The notes beneath the pieces are model-generated. The model was not told the DNA's origin. It ran no database searches and worked only from the letters and a program-made list of their open reading frames with translations. Below are positions 26,996-36,298 of a stretch of 64,000 nucleotides of DNA, one piece after another. Every line of letters starts with the position of its first letter. Position 1 is the first letter of the stretch. The stretch is taken from NCBI GenBank assembly GCA_030950375.1, contig JAUZRN010000007.1:59664-123663 (forward strand), read 5' to 3'. Source of the stretch: Rhodothermus sp. Lineage in GTDB: Bacteria > Bacteroidota > Rhodothermia > Rhodothermales > Rhodothermaceae. A program made the translations under genes and the position numbers.

Positions 26996-29900
26996 TCAAA
27001 ACAGTTCCAGCTGACGCCCTCCAGTCGGTGTGCGACGTACACAGTGGATCCTGCGATGGACAAAGCGGGCCGGTAGATCAGCCAGAAAACGCGAGGGGGT
27101 CGTCGTACGCATGCGCCCCATCCAGCGTCTCCGCTGGGCATAGGTCAGGAAAAGGCGCGTTTTTGCCCGGGTCATTCCCACAAACAGCAGCCGCCGTTCC
27201 TCGGCTTCCTGTTCTGGATTCACATGGCCGTCGTACGTAAGCGGCAGAATCCCTTCTTCACACCCCACAATGAATACGACGCGGAATTCCAAGCCCTTGG
27301 CCGCATGCAATGTCAATAGCGAAACGCCTTCGGCCCGCGCATCCCATAGATCAGCTTCGCTGCGCAGCGTTAGCTCATTCCGAAAAGCTTCCAGATCCTC
27401 ACCACATTGCGCCGCCAGCGACCGCAACACTCCGAGGAGCGCCTGTTGCTCCGTCACCGCCGACGTTGCCCATCGTTCCAGCCGTTCAGCAAGCGAACCT
27501 TCGGGGTGCTCGCTCAGAAACGCCAGCAGCGCTTCGACTTCTGGCAACTCGGCCAGCCGTCGATGACTGCGTTTTTGATACGGGATGCCAGCCTGCGCCA
27601 GCACTTCCTGCAACTCGGCCGCCTGCGCCTCCATACGGTAGAGTATGGCTACATCGCCAAACGTGTAGCTATGGTCTTCCCCATCGGCCCGGGCACTATC
27701 GATCGCATAAAACGACGTACCCCCGATGAGCTTTTCGATCGTTTCCGCCACAAAGATCGCTTCAGCCCGTTCGCTGGGACAGGCTACGACTTCAACCGGT
27801 TCGCCCCCCGATCGCTCGGCTACCAGTTCTCGATCAGGTACCAGAGAAGCACGCGCCATCATTCGACCGGCTACCTCCAGGATCGACTGCGTCGAACGAT
27901 AGTTTCGTTGGAGCACTATCCGACGCGTGGCCGGATAGTCGTCGGTAAACTGCAGGAAGCACCGTACGTCACTCCCTCGAAAGCCATAGATCGCCTGATC
28001 CGGGTCACCGATCACAAACAGTCGCGCATCCGCCTCCGGTGCCAGCAAGCGAAGCAGCCGGTACTGATTCGCGTCCACATCCTGAAACTCATCGACGGCG
28101 ATCCAGCGAAAGCGCGTCCGGCAGGCTGCCGCTACGTCCGGATAGTGCTCCAGCAATTGCACGGACAACCGAATCAGGTCATCATAGTCCACCCGCCCGC
28201 TTTCGTGCAGCGCCCGGTTGTACGCCTGGAGTATGGTTTCCAGACGCTCGTCGCTCAGTTGGCCTGTGCGCTTCCGATACGAAAGGCGGGGCAGCATCCG
28301 TCGCGCCTCCGCAGGCGAGAAGCCCTGCGCTTCGAGCACAGCGCGTTGCTCAGCTTCCGTCGCTACGCGCAGTGGTTGTGGCAGCCCCAGTCGATCCCCG
28401 TAGACTTGCAACAGCTCCAGTCCGAGCCCGTGGAAGGTGGTCACGGTGATCTTTTCGGCCGCGCCGCCCAGAAGTGCTGTAAGACGCTCCTGCATCTCTT
28501 CGGCAGCCCGGCGCGTGAACGTAACAGCCAGACAATGCGCCGGATCAACACCCTCTTCACGCACCAGGTAGGCCAGTCGATAAGTAAGCGTACGCGTTTT
28601 ACCCGTACCCGGACCGGCTACCACCAGTACTGGTCCCTCGGTGTACGTAGCTGCCGTGCGCTGCTTCTCGTCCAGCCCGATCAGCAATCCACCGGCGCCA
28701 TTGGTCGGCATCGTCTGGACAGACGGCAAAGTTGGTTCGGGCTCTGGAGCGGCGGGCGAGGGTAGCATCGGCTCTGCGATCTTCGGTCGTTCCCCCTTTC
28801 GGGACGTTGACGCTGGCAGGTCGAACAGCAGCCCGACGGCATGGCCCTGAGCCCGCTCGGCATCGGTGAACAGGCGAATCACTCCATAAGCCCCATCATA
28901 ACCTGCTTCGCGAATAACCTCACCGGCTCGCATGCGCCGAATCGCTTCGGCCAGCAGAGAGCCAGCGTGGCGTTGCAATTCTTCAAGAGGCGCCTCGCGC
29001 AAAATGGTCAGCTCAGGCCCCAGCGTCCGTAGCAGCCGTTCGTAGCGCTGCTGTACCGTCCTGGTGCCGGCCCCCTTATTTTCGATTTCAGCCAGCACTT
29101 CCACCAGGGGAATCAGACTTTCGAACACCATCGGCCGCGCCGGCGGTGTTCCTTCGGGGCGATCGGCCAGCTCTTCAACGCGATGCAACACGCCCACAGT
29201 AAGCGACCGGCCGCAGACCGGACAGCGCCCCCCCAGTGCTCGCGTCTCAGCAGGCTCCAGACGTACCCCACAGGCCCGATGGCCATCCAGGTGATATTTT
29301 CCCTCCTCCGGAAAGAATTCGACCGTACCGCCGTACCCCTGGCCTGTCTCCAGTGCCTGTTTGATCGCGAAATAGTCCAGTTCGGTATTGAAAAGACATG
29401 CTTCGCGGCCCAGCTTAGCCGGCGAGTGTGCATCGGAGTTCGACACCAGCGTGTAGCGGTCCAGAGCCGAAAGCCGCCAGTTCATTGGGGGATCGGACGA
29501 CAGGCCGGTTTCTACCGCAAAGATGTGATCGGCCAGATCTCCGTAGCATTCCTCAATGGAATCGAAGCCCGACTTAGAGCCCAGCACCGAAAACCAGGGG
29601 GTCCAGATATGGGCCGGTACCAGGTAGCACCCTTCCCCTGCTTCCAGCGTGATCTCGAGCAGATCTCGGGAATCCAGTCCAAGAATGGGCCGTCCATCAG
29701 CGGCCAGGTTGCCGATGCGCCCGAGCGCTTCTCGCAAACGCTCCGCTTTTTCCAGATCGGGCACATAGACGAGATGGTGGATCTTGCGGACACGATCGCC
29801 CTTCTTATAAATCGTAGAGATCTCCACTTCCAGCATGAAGCGAACGGGCGTAGTCGTAGACACTCCGGCCCGTCGTTGCGCCTCGCGGTCCAGGTCATCG

Positions 29901-30121
29901 CGGAGCCGAAACAATCCCGGCTCGGCAGGCACAAGCTTTTCGCGGATTTCGGCCATCCAGGCCGGATGCGTGAAATCACCGGTTGCCACAACAGCAATTC
30001 CCTTACGGTAAGCCCAGAGCGCCAGATGCTCCAGATCCAGGTCGCGACTCGTTGCTCGGGAGTACTTCGAGTGTACGTGCAGATCGGCCAGAAAAGGCAT
30101 AGCAGCGGCACCGTTTGACAT
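26996..30121 (-). CDS. EndoQ-like PHP nuclease fused to UvrD/PcrA-type helicase
   Basis: The product is about 1041 residues from the ATG at 30121 (ATG at 30100 also possible). A longer frame to 30274 crosses tRNA-Ser and is rejected. Residues 1 to about 400 match the EndoQ/TIGR00375 family: ADLHVHSKYS, ATGDFTHPAW, HHLVYVPD, HIWTPWFSVLGSKSGFDS and SNSDAHSP metal ligands, then a Cys-containing knuckle (GHRACGVRL..CPVCGRSL). EndoQ cuts DNA 5' of deaminated bases. A proline-rich linker (about 455-480) leads to an SF1A helicase: Walker A AGPGTGKTRT (about 503), DEFQD (about 675), GDPDQAIYGFRG, QRNYRS, and the C-terminal TLHAAKGLEF and VGMTRAKTRL. One chain thus joins damage nicking with strand unwinding. 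It acts in the cytosol on DNA. Confidence 0.9.
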   Translation of the reverse strand: MSNGAAAMPFLADLHVHSKYSRATSRDLDLEHLALWAYRKGIAVVATGDFTHPAWMAEIREKLVPAEPGLFRLRDDLDREAQRRAGVSTTTPVRFMLEVEISTIYKKGDRVRKIHHLVYVPDLEKAERLREALGRIGNLAADGRPILGLDSRDLLEITLEAGEGCYLVPAHIWTPWFSVLGSKSGFDSIEECYGDLADHIFAVETGLSSDPPMNWRLSALDRYTLVSNSDAHSPAKLGREACLFNTELDYFAIKQALETGQGYGGTVEFFPEEGKYHLDGHRACGVRLEPAETRALGGRCPVCGRSLTVGVLHRVEELADRPEGTPPARPMVFESLIPLVEVLAEIENKGAGTRTVQQRYERLLRTLGPELTILREAPLEELQRHAGSLLAEAIRRMRAGEVIREAGYDGAYGVIRLFTDAERAQGHAVGLLFDLPASTSRKGERPKIAEPMLPSPAAPEPEPTLPSVQTMPTNGAGGLLIGLDEKQRTAATYTEGPVLVVAGPGTGKTRTLTYRLAYLVREEGVDPAHCLAVTFTRRAAEEMQERLTALLGGAAEKITVTTFHGLGLELLQVYGDRLGLPQPLRVATEAEQRAVLEAQGFSPAEARRMLPRLSYRKRTGQLSDERLETILQAYNRALHESGRVDYDDLIRLSVQLLEHYPDVAAACRTRFRWIAVDEFQDVDANQYRLLRLLAPEADARLFVIGDPDQAIYGFRGSDVRCFLQFTDDYPATRRIVLQRNYRSTQSILEVAGRMMARASLVPDRELVAERSGGEPVEVVACPSERAEAIFVAETIEKLIGGTSFYAIDSARADGEDHSYTFGDVAILYRMEAQAAELQEVLAQAGIPYQKRSHRRLAELPEVEALLAFLSEHPEGSLAERLERWATSAVTEQQALLGVLRSLAAQCGEDLEAFRNELTLRSEADLWDARAEGVSLLTLHAAKGLEFRVVFIVGCEEGILPLTYDGHVNPEQEAEERRLLFVGMTRAKTRLFLTYAQRRRWMGRMRTTTPSRFLADLPARFVHRRIHCVRRTPTGGRQLELF

Positions 30122-30161
30122 CCGGCTTAAAGTTAAGCGAAGCGCCTTCTCGATGCCAGCA

Positions 30162-30200
30162 TAAAAAACAGACAGGCCCTGCCCTCCTCGGCAGGGCCTA
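30162..30200 (-). terminator. Terminator downstream of tRNA-Ser
   Basis: On the minus strand AGGCCCTGCC-GAGGAG-GGCAGGGCCT forms a perfect 10-bp hairpin, and a T run follows within eight bases. It separates the tRNA-Ser (and atp) transcript from the helicase gene. Confidence 0.88.
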
Positions 30201-30216
30201 CCGTCAGACAGGGTTG

Positions 30217-30306
30217 CGGAGAGGGAGGGATTCGAACCCTCGGTACCGCTTTTGGCGGTACAGCGGTTTAGCAAACCGCCGGTTTCGACCGCTCACCCAC
30301 CTCTCC
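30217..30306 (-). tRNA. tRNA-Ser(GCT)
   Basis: A class II tRNA with acceptor GGAGAGG/CCTCTCC, discriminator G, a long variable arm (GTACCGCCAAAAGCGGTACC), T arm GAGGG TTCGAAT CCCTC, and an anticodon loop with GCT (TTTGCTAAA). It lies 61 bp downstream of atpG on the same strand, so it may be cut from a long atp transcript. Confidence 0.95.
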
Positions 30307-30367
30307 GTATCAAAGCAGCGTGCTGTACGACGGTTGAAAAATAACGTTCCCGCTCGAATTTGGCAAA

Positions 30368-31297
30368 TTATCCGCCCCCTTTAGCCAGTGCTTCGGCGCC
30401 GCTGGTGATCTCCAGAATTTCCTTGGTAATGGCATCCTGGCGGGCCCGGTTGTACTTAAGCCGAAGCTGGCGCAGCAGCTCTTCGGCATTGGTGGTCGCA
30501 TTGTCCATGGCCACCATACGTGCACCCTGCTCGGATGCATACGATTCCAGCAGGATGCGCCAGAGCTGATAGTTCAGGTAACGGGGCACCAGAGCCTCCA
30601 AGATAGCTTGTGGATTGGGTTCAAAAAGGTAGTCCACCTGATAGCCTGGCTTAAGCTGCGGGCGCCGCGCCAATTCACGCTCCATGATAGGTGTCAGAAA
30701 GCGATCGTGCGGAATCGGCAGAAACGGCTCAACAATCCGGTTCTGTGCAATCGTATTGCGGAATTCATTATACGCGATGCGTACTTCATCCCATCGCCCT
30801 TCCAGATAGCCCTCGACCAACTCTTCTGCGATCTGACGGGCGATGTCGAAGGTCAGCCGGTCAAAAAAGCCCTGCCGATGCGCCACGATCCGGTAGTTCC
30901 GGCGGCGGAAGTAGTCGTAGCCTTTGCGTCCCACGCAGTAGAGGTAAAGCCGACCGGCCTGCTGCAGGGCAGCATATTCCTGAGCAATTGTCTGCTCGGT
31001 CAACTTGATGATGTTCGCATTGAACGCGCCCGCTAATCCACGATCGGCCGTAACCACCACAAGCAGTGCCGCATTTCGTTCTGTGCGGGGCAAAAACAGC
31101 GGATGGGTGGTTGGATCGACGTGCCCCTGTAAATGACTGATCACCTCGGCCAGCTGGAAGGCATAGGGACGCGTCTGGAAGATACGCTCCTGCGCCCGAC
31201 GCAGCTTGGCCGCCGCCACCATTTTCATAGCACGCGTAACCTGCTGCGTGCTTTTGACGGAATTGATTCGGTTGCGGATGTCCCGTAGGCTCGCCAT
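30368..31297 (-). CDS. atpG: ATP synthase F1 gamma subunit
   Basis: This is the central rotor shaft of F1. The product is 309 residues. The N-terminal helix MASLRDIRNRINSVKSTQQVTRAMKMVAAAKLRRA is the classic gamma signature, and VVTADRGLAGAFNANI and the C-terminal helix (MVAMDNATTNAEELL, YNRARQDAITKEI) are conserved. It is the last atp gene in the cluster. No atpD (beta) or atpC (epsilon) follows, as is common in Bacteroidota where these two lie elsewhere. Confidence 0.97.
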   Translation of the reverse strand: MASLRDIRNRINSVKSTQQVTRAMKMVAAAKLRRAQERIFQTRPYAFQLAEVISHLQGHVDPTTHPLFLPRTERNAALLVVVTADRGLAGAFNANIIKLTEQTIAQEYAALQQAGRLYLYCVGRKGYDYFRRRNYRIVAHRQGFFDRLTFDIARQIAEELVEGYLEGRWDEVRIAYNEFRNTIAQNRIVEPFLPIPHDRFLTPIMERELARRPQLKPGYQVDYLFEPNPQAILEALVPRYLNYQLWRILLESYASEQGARMVAMDNATTNAEELLRQLRLKYNRARQDAITKEILEITSGAEALAKGGG

Positions 31298-31311
31298 GGT
31301 ATGCGCTCAGC

Positions 31312-32919
31312 TCAGGCCGGTTGGGTCTCGCTGCTCAGATACACTTCAATGAGCGTCTCCGCTTCCTGGCGGAAGATCTCGGTCAGCTCGTCGGTCAGAT
31401 TGCCCGTCTCGGCCAGCGCCTTCAGTTTGTCGGCGTGGCGCAGACGCAACCGCTCCAGGAATTCCCGCTCGAAAGGCCGCACCTTCTCGACCGGCAGACG
31501 GTCAAGCAGCCCCTGCGTGGCCACATAGATAATAGCGATCTGCTCTTCGACTGGCATGGGTTGATACTGCCCCTGCTTGAGCACTTCAACCAGCCGCTCC
31601 CCTCGCCGAAGCTGGCGCTGCGTGGCAGGATCCAGATCCGAGCCAAACTTGGCGAACGCTTCCAGCTCCCGGTACTGTGCCAGCTCAATGCGGAGCGTAC
31701 CGGCCACTTTCTTCATGGCCTTGATCTGAGCACTACCTCCCACACGGCTCACCGAAATCCCCACGTTGATAGCCGGTCGAATGCCTGCATTGAACAGATT
31801 AGCTTCCAGATAAATCTGGCCGTCTGTAATCGAAATCACGTTTGTCGGGATATAGGCGGCCACGTCACCGGCCTGGGTCTCGATGACAGGCAATGCCGTC
31901 AGGGATCCGCCGCCTTTGACCAGATGCTTGATCGACGGCGGCAGGTTGTTCATCTGGCGGGCGACCTCATCGCTGCTGATAATCTTGGCTGCACGCTCCA
32001 GCAGGCGGCTATGCAGGTAGAAGATGTCGCCCGGGTAGGCCTCACGTCCCGGCGGACGCCGCAACAGCAACGACACTTCACGATAGGCCACAGCCTGCTT
32101 CGAAAGATCGTCATAGACGACCAGCGCGTGACGGCCTGTGTCACGGAAGAATTCTCCAATACAGGCCCCCGCAAATGGGGCAATGAACTGCATCGGTGCC
32201 GGGGCCGATGCCGGAGCATTTACCACCACCGTATACTCCATCGCGCCGTGCTCCTCAAGAGCTCGTACTACCTGCGCCACTGTCGAGGCCTTCTGACCGA
32301 TGGCCACGTAGATGCAGTAGACCGGTTTATCCGTCTGATGCGTGTATTTCTGATTGATGATGGTATCAACCAGGATGGCGGTCTTACCGGTCTGACGGTC
32401 GCCGATGATCAGCTCACGCTGTCCTCGACCAATTGGGATCATCGAGTCGATCGCCTTGATGCCCGTCTGCAACGGCTCCCGCACCGGCTCTCGGTAAATC
32501 ACCCCGGGGGCCTTGCGCTCCAGAGGCATTTCATATTTCTCGCCGCCGATAGGACCTTTGCCATCAAGGGGGTTACCGAGGGGGTCGATCACGCGCCCCA
32601 GCATTTCTTCGGAGACCAGGATGGATGCGACGCGACGCGTCCGACGTGCCTCATCGCCTTCTTTGACGAGATCAACCTCGCCAAAAAGCACAACGCCAAC
32701 GTTATCCTCCTCGAGATTGAGCGCCATGCCTGTTACCCCGCTGCGCGGAAACTCGATCAGTTCACCTGCCCCCACACCGCGCAGTCCGTAAATGCGGGCG
32801 ATCCCGTCCCCCACCTGCAATACGGTGCCCACTTCGTACACGTCGGCTTCCGCTTCGAAGCCACCCAGCTCGCGTCGCAGTACCTCCGTAATTTCGTCCG
32901 GTCGAATTGCCGTAGCCAT
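31312..32919 (-). CDS. atpA: ATP synthase F1 alpha subunit
   Basis: This is the non-catalytic nucleotide-binding F1 subunit. The product is about 535 residues from the ATG at 32919 ([14 protein letters not shown]). A frame opening at 32952 overlaps atpH and is less likely. It has Walker [11 protein letters not shown], then [55 protein letters not shown] and [18 protein letters not shown]. The length is slightly above the usual 500-520. Gene order atpH-atpA-atpG is standard. Confidence 0.97.
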   Translation of the reverse strand: MATAIRPDEITEVLRRELGGFEAEADVYEVGTVLQVGDGIARIYGLRGVGAGELIEFPRSGVTGMALNLEEDNVGVVLFGEVDLVKEGDEARRTRRVASILVSEEMLGRVIDPLGNPLDGKGPIGGEKYEMPLERKAPGVIYREPVREPLQTGIKAIDSMIPIGRGQRELIIGDRQTGKTAILVDTIINQKYTHQTDKPVYCIYVAIGQKASTVAQVVRALEEHGAMEYTVVVNAPASAPAPMQFIAPFAGACIGEFFRDTGRHALVVYDDLSKQAVAYREVSLLLRRPPGREAYPGDIFYLHSRLLERAAKIISSDEVARQMNNLPPSIKHLVKGGGSLTALPVIETQAGDVAAYIPTNVISITDGQIYLEANLFNAGIRPAINVGISVSRVGGSAQIKAMKKVAGTLRIELAQYRELEAFAKFGSDLDPATQRQLRRGERLVEVLKQGQYQPMPVEEQIAIIYVATQGLLDRLPVEKVRPFEREFLERLRLRHADKLKALAETGNLTDELTEIFRQEAETLIEVYLSSETQPA

Positions 32920-32932
32920 AGCTCTATACTTT

Positions 32933-33511
32933 TCACGATTCGTTGCTTCCATTTACCAACGCTGCCCCATGCCGCAGGCGTTCCCGCAACGCCATGAGTT
33001 GCTGCCGCACACTACCATCGTAGACCGTGTCGCCTACCCGAACCACCACGCCACCAATCAGCGAAGGATCCTGTTGCAGCCGCAGTCGAATCTTTTTACC
33101 CGTCAGCCGCTCCAGCTTCTCCACCAGCGGCCGGGCACCTGCTTCATCCAGCGGGAAAGCTGTCCGGACATACGCCTCAACAATCCCCAGCGCCTCATCC
33201 TGTAGCTTCCGATAGGCGGCCACAATGGCCGGCAGCAAATTTTCCCGCTCTTTTTCCACAAGCAGCTCCAGAAAACGAACGGTCAGCGGCTGCAGCTTAC
33301 CGGCAAAAAGCGTTTCGATAATTTTCTTTTTCTTCTCCCGCGGAATGACCGGGCTTTCGAACACCCGGGCCAGCTCTCGCGAAGCGGCAAAGCTTTCCTG
33401 CAGGGCGGCCACGTCGGCATCAATAGCCGTGGCCTGCCCGCGCGCCCGTGCTTCCTCGAACAGTGCGCGGGCGTAGCGTCGGGCCACTGGATGGCTGATC
33501 CCCTGCATCAC
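32933..33511 (-). CDS. atpH: ATP synthase F1 delta subunit
   Basis: Delta links F1 to the peripheral stalk. The product is 192 residues. The N-terminal domain [17 protein letters not shown] and the C-terminal [20 protein letters not shown] segment are typical for the delta/OSCP family. Two adjacent Met codons (33511 and 33508) are both possible starts. It is 3 bp downstream of atpF and 13 bp upstream of atpA. Confidence 0.94.
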   Translation of the reverse strand: MMQGISHPVARRYARALFEEARARGQATAIDADVAALQESFAASRELARVFESPVIPREKKKKIIETLFAGKLQPLTVRFLELLVEKERENLLPAIVAAYRKLQDEALGIVEAYVRTAFPLDEAGARPLVEKLERLTGKKIRLRLQQDPSLIGGVVVRVGDTVYDGSVRQQLMALRERLRHGAALVNGSNES

Positions 33512-33514
33512 GTC

Positions 33515-34030
33515 TCAATTTTTATTGGTCGGAAGCGACTCCAAAAACCGGTCGACCAGCCGTCGTTGCCGATCCGCATCCAGGCTTTCTCGCAGAATCT
33601 TTTCGGCGGCCTGAATGGCCAGGTCGGCGACCACGGCCCGCAGCTCATCAAGCGCGCCCTGCTTTTCACGCTCAATTTCGGCCTGTGCCTGTTCCTGCAT
33701 CTGCTGGATCTGGAGCCGCGTCCTGTGCAACTCTTCCTGACGTAGCCGTTCTGCCTCCTCACGGGCTTCCCGCAAAATACGCTGGGCTTCCTGCTCAGCT
33801 TCGCGGCGGATCCGCTCATTCTCGGCCTGAATCTGCCGCGCTTCGGCCAGCGCGCGCTCTGCACGCCGCAGCGAAGCATCAATGCTTTCCTCACGCTCCT
33901 GAAGCGCCTGCAGAATCGGCTTCCAGGCAAACTTGTAAAGCAGGAAGAGCAACAGCAGGAAGGTCAGGCTCTTCCAGAAAATCAGGCCTGGCTCAATGGA
34001 GATCAGGCTGGCTGCCAGTATCAGGTTCAT
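33515..34030 (-). CDS. atpF: ATP synthase Fo b subunit
   Basis: This is the peripheral stalk. The product is 171 residues: one N-terminal membrane helix (FWKSLTFLLLLFLLYKFAWKPI) and a long charged amphipathic helix with Glu, Arg, Ala and Gln to the end, the typical b-dimer coiled coil. It is separated from atpE by a 109-bp spacer with a strong hairpin, which may set the subunit ratio. Confidence 0.94.
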   Translation of the reverse strand: MNLILAASLISIEPGLIFWKSLTFLLLLFLLYKFAWKPILQALQEREESIDASLRRAERALAEARQIQAENERIRREAEQEAQRILREAREEAERLRQEELHRTRLQIQQMQEQAQAEIEREKQGALDELRAVVADLAIQAAEKILRESLDADRQRRLVDRFLESLPTNKN

Positions 34031-34069
34031 CGTTGTTCTGCAGTCTTGGATCCGTAACGCGCATGTCTG

Positions 34070-34110
34070 TGCCCCCGGAGAGGCAGCGTACCTCTACCTC
34101 TCCGGGGGCA
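34070..34110 (-). other. Strong intercistronic hairpin between atpE and atpF
   Basis: TGCCCCCGGAGAGG at 34070-34083 is perfectly complementary to CCTCTCCGGGGGCA at 34097-34110, a 14-bp GC-rich stem with a 13-base loop. No T run follows on the minus strand, so it is not a normal terminator. It is better read as an mRNA processing, stability or partial-attenuation element. atpE needs about ten times more product than its neighbours. Confidence 0.75.
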
Positions 34111-34139
34111 GCCTGCATCAGGCACCCCCTGGGCACACC

Positions 34140-34367
34140 TTACTTGGTCGCCAGCAGGAAGCAGATCACCATTCCGAAAAGCGCCACACCTTCAATCAGG
34201 GCGGCCGCAATGATCATCGAAGTACGAATGTCGCCGGAAGCTTCGGGCTGGCGGGCCGAACCTTCCATGGCCGAGGCAGCCAGACGCCCGATGCCCACAC
34301 CGGCGCCAATGGCCACGATGCCCGCTCCAATACCGGCGGCAAGGAAAGCCAGAGCAGTTGGTTCCAT
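34140..34367 (-). CDS. atpE: ATP synthase Fo c subunit (proton type)
   Basis: Proteolipid of the rotor ring, 75 residues with two membrane helices. Helix 1 is Gly/Ala rich (AAGIGAGIVAIGAGVGIGR), the polar loop is ARQPEASGD, and helix 2 carries the essential Glu in AAALIEGVALFG. The residues around this Glu (Gly after it, no Ser/Thr pair) do not fit the known sodium-binding signature, so proton coupling is inferred. The flanking hairpin downstream may protect its message. Confidence 0.95.
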   Translation of the reverse strand: MEPTALAFLAAGIGAGIVAIGAGVGIGRLAASAMEGSARQPEASGDIRTSMIIAAALIEGVALFGMVICFLLATK

Positions 34368-34416
34368 AGCTCCTTACGTATTGGTTGGTTTTAAAGGTTG
34401 TGCACTAAAACGCGGA

Positions 34417-35628
34417 TTAATGGTGCCTTCCAGGTACACCGACGCTCGCCTCACCGGTCGTCGGTACCGCATGCACTACGGCTTCACTGTCTTCTGCTTC
34501 GTGCCCGTGATGCTCATGGGCATGCTCGGCAACCGACATCCCGATGAAGAGCGCTGAAAGCAACGTAAAAACATACGCCTGAATAAAGGCCACCAGCAAC
34601 TTGATGGCTGAAATAAACAACGTCAGCAATACACTTGGCAACGTACTCAACCAGGCCGCCAGCGCCCCAAAAATCGCATTGATCATAAAGATCAGGCCGA
34701 TCAAGCTCAAAATCACCAGGGTGCCGGCCGTCATGTTCGCAAACAAACGAATCGCCAGGGCGGCATGCCGGGTAAACAGCCCCATGAGCTCGACAGGGAT
34801 CAGAATGGGTTTGACATACACCGGAACACCTGGCGGCCAGAAAATATGCTTCCAGTGGTCTTTGGAAGCATAGATTGTTCCGATGATAAAGGTGAAAAGG
34901 GCCAGCACACCCGTCACGGCCAGGTTCGAAGTGGCAGCCCCCAGATTGGGCACCAGTCCCAGCAGATTACAGAACAGGATAAAGAAGAAGGCTGTCAACA
35001 GGTAGGGCAGAAAACGATCGGCCTTTTCCCCGATGTTGGGTCGGGCAATTTCATCCCGCACAAACACTATCAACACCTCGGCCAGGTTTTGAAGCACCCC
35101 GCGCGGAGCCGTTGTACGACCGATCCCTTTCCGGTAGCGTTGCGCTACCGGAATGAACAAGGCCAGCACCAGCAGCGCGGCAATGAGCCCGAAAACGTAG
35201 TGGCGGGTGATGGACAGGTCCACCAACAGCTCCCCGTTGCGCGGATGCAGCTTGGCGTAGAGATGACGATGGGCCGTTATCAATTCCTCCAGCTCAGCCG
35301 CCGTTTCATAGCGGTGTCCTTCGTAGTCAGCTACGTAACGCCCAGAGCGCAACGCTGAGGCTGTGCTCTCAAAGACGTCCAGGCGCCAGGCTCCTTCAGG
35401 CGTCCGGAGCACAAAAAGGCGGGGCAACTCTATGACCGTCAGCGGCTCCAGGGCGAGATAGTAACCATCGGCCGTGTGATGAATGAGTACCTCGCTGACA
35501 TTATCGCTTTCTTCGTCCGCTTCGGCAGCCAGAAGCGGACGCGGCAGCAGGCCGAGCAGTAAGACAGCAAGTCCCAGCCCGACCTGGCCCCACTGCTTAT
35601 ACTTTCCGAAGTATGTCCGATTACCCAT
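34417..35628 (-). CDS. atpB: ATP synthase Fo a subunit with long N-terminal extension
   Basis: This is the proton-channel subunit. The product is about 403 residues from the ATG at 35628. The first about 30 residues look like a signal sequence (GLAVLLLGLLPRPLLAA), followed by about 100 polar residues (ADEESDNVSEVLIHHTADG ...) before the first membrane helix. Such periplasmic extensions are typical for Bacteroidota. The C-terminal part has the channel helices with HAALAIRLFANMTAGTLVI (essential Arg) and AFIQAYVFTLLSALFIG. It ends in a His-rich tail (HAHEHHGHEAEDSEAVVH). It overlaps the upstream AtpI-like gene by 8 bp. Confidence 0.93.
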   Translation of the reverse strand: MGNRTYFGKYKQWGQVGLGLAVLLLGLLPRPLLAAEADEESDNVSEVLIHHTADGYYLALEPLTVIELPRLFVLRTPEGAWRLDVFESTASALRSGRYVADYEGHRYETAAELEELITAHRHLYAKLHPRNGELLVDLSITRHYVFGLIAALLVLALFIPVAQRYRKGIGRTTAPRGVLQNLAEVLIVFVRDEIARPNIGEKADRFLPYLLTAFFFILFCNLLGLVPNLGAATSNLAVTGVLALFTFIIGTIYASKDHWKHIFWPPGVPVYVKPILIPVELMGLFTRHAALAIRLFANMTAGTLVILSLIGLIFMINAIFGALAAWLSTLPSVLLTLFISAIKLLVAFIQAYVFTLLSALFIGMSVAEHAHEHHGHEAEDSEAVVHAVPTTGEASVGVPGRHH

Positions 35629-35920
35629 GCGTTCGTTGCAAAGCCATTCGATGCCAGCTCCAGATTTCCAGCACCAGTCCCAGCACAAACATGCCGCCGA
35701 ATCCCCCGATCAGGGCCACCGGGTGCAACGTCAGCATCTTGACGCCCACTGCCAAAAATAGCAAAGCGCCGATCATGCGCACCAGCATTCCTCCAATCAC
35801 CCAACGCACAAAACGCGCCATCGGCCAGTGCCATATACGCCGAACCCCCCAGAGCCCCACACCTGTATAGCCAGCACCCAGGCCGGTCCCTATCATCAGA
35901 CTGATCCAGAGGTTTTCCAT
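35621..35920 (-). CDS. AtpI-like small membrane protein
   Basis: The product is about 99 residues from the ATG at 35920 (MENLWISLMIG). A longer frame to 35953 is possible. Four hydrophobic segments are seen: the first with Gly-rich GTGLGAGYTGVGLWG, then FVRWVIGGMLVRMIGALLFLAVG, then a Gly-rich GGFGGMFVLGLVLEIWS. The layout and position directly before atpB fit the ATP synthase I family, which assists c-ring assembly or Mg uptake. Sequence similarity is weak, so the call rests on context. Confidence 0.7.
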   Translation of the reverse strand: MENLWISLMIGTGLGAGYTGVGLWGVRRIWHWPMARFVRWVIGGMLVRMIGALLFLAVGVKMLTLHPVALIGGFGGMFVLGLVLEIWSWHRMALQRTHG

Positions 35921-36016
35921 AACAGGGAGGATCAACGCGCGCCTGGAACGCAAAAACTACAAGGAAAGACCCCACAGGTTGGACCCAACGTAATGAATTC
36001 TGAATAAATAGCTGCT

Positions 36017-36298
36017 TTATTTTTGATGAGTCGCGTCATGAGGGGCGCGTCGATCCCGACGTTGCAGCTGCACATTCACCTGCCAGAGTTTGGCGCCCAC
36101 GGCCACCAATCCCAGCACAATGCCCAGGAGCGTAAGCCAGGGGAACGTGCCCAGCCGACGATCCAGCAGGTATCCGCCCACCACAAAGAACGCCATGCCC
36201 AGCGCCAGCTGGAGCCCCAACCCTATATAAGGAGCCAGCGCCCGAAGCGCTTCCTGCATAGAATCGGCAGCTCCCCGTGTCTTTTTGTGCGCGTTCAT
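36017..36298 (-). CDS. AtpZ/AtpI-family membrane protein
   Basis: The product is 93 residues with two membrane helices (YIGLGLQLALGMAFFVVGGYLLDRRL and WLTLLGIVLGLVAVGAKLW) separated by a short loop with DRRLGTFP. This is the typical AtpZ pattern (DUF of the AtpI/AtpZ group). It overlaps the bactofilin gene stop by 4 bp and lies upstream of the AtpI-like and atpB genes. A role in Fo assembly is inferred. Confidence 0.82.
   Translation of the reverse strand: MNAHKKTRGAADSMQEALRALAPYIGLGLQLALGMAFFVVGGYLLDRRLGTFPWLTLLGIVLGLVAVGAKLWQVNVQLQRRDRRAPHDATHQK

Noticed and set aside
27407..28765. Plus-strand open frame of 452 codons
   Set aside because: Antisense to the helicase part of the EndoQ-UvrD gene, without recognisable domains.
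30122..30274. N-terminal extension of the EndoQ-UvrD frame
   Set aside because: It runs through tRNA-Ser and its terminator. The conserved PHP opening begins right after the ATG at 30121 or 30100.
31321..32997. Plus-strand open frame of 558 codons
   Set aside because: Antisense to atpA, whose identity is certain. No protein motifs are seen in this frame.
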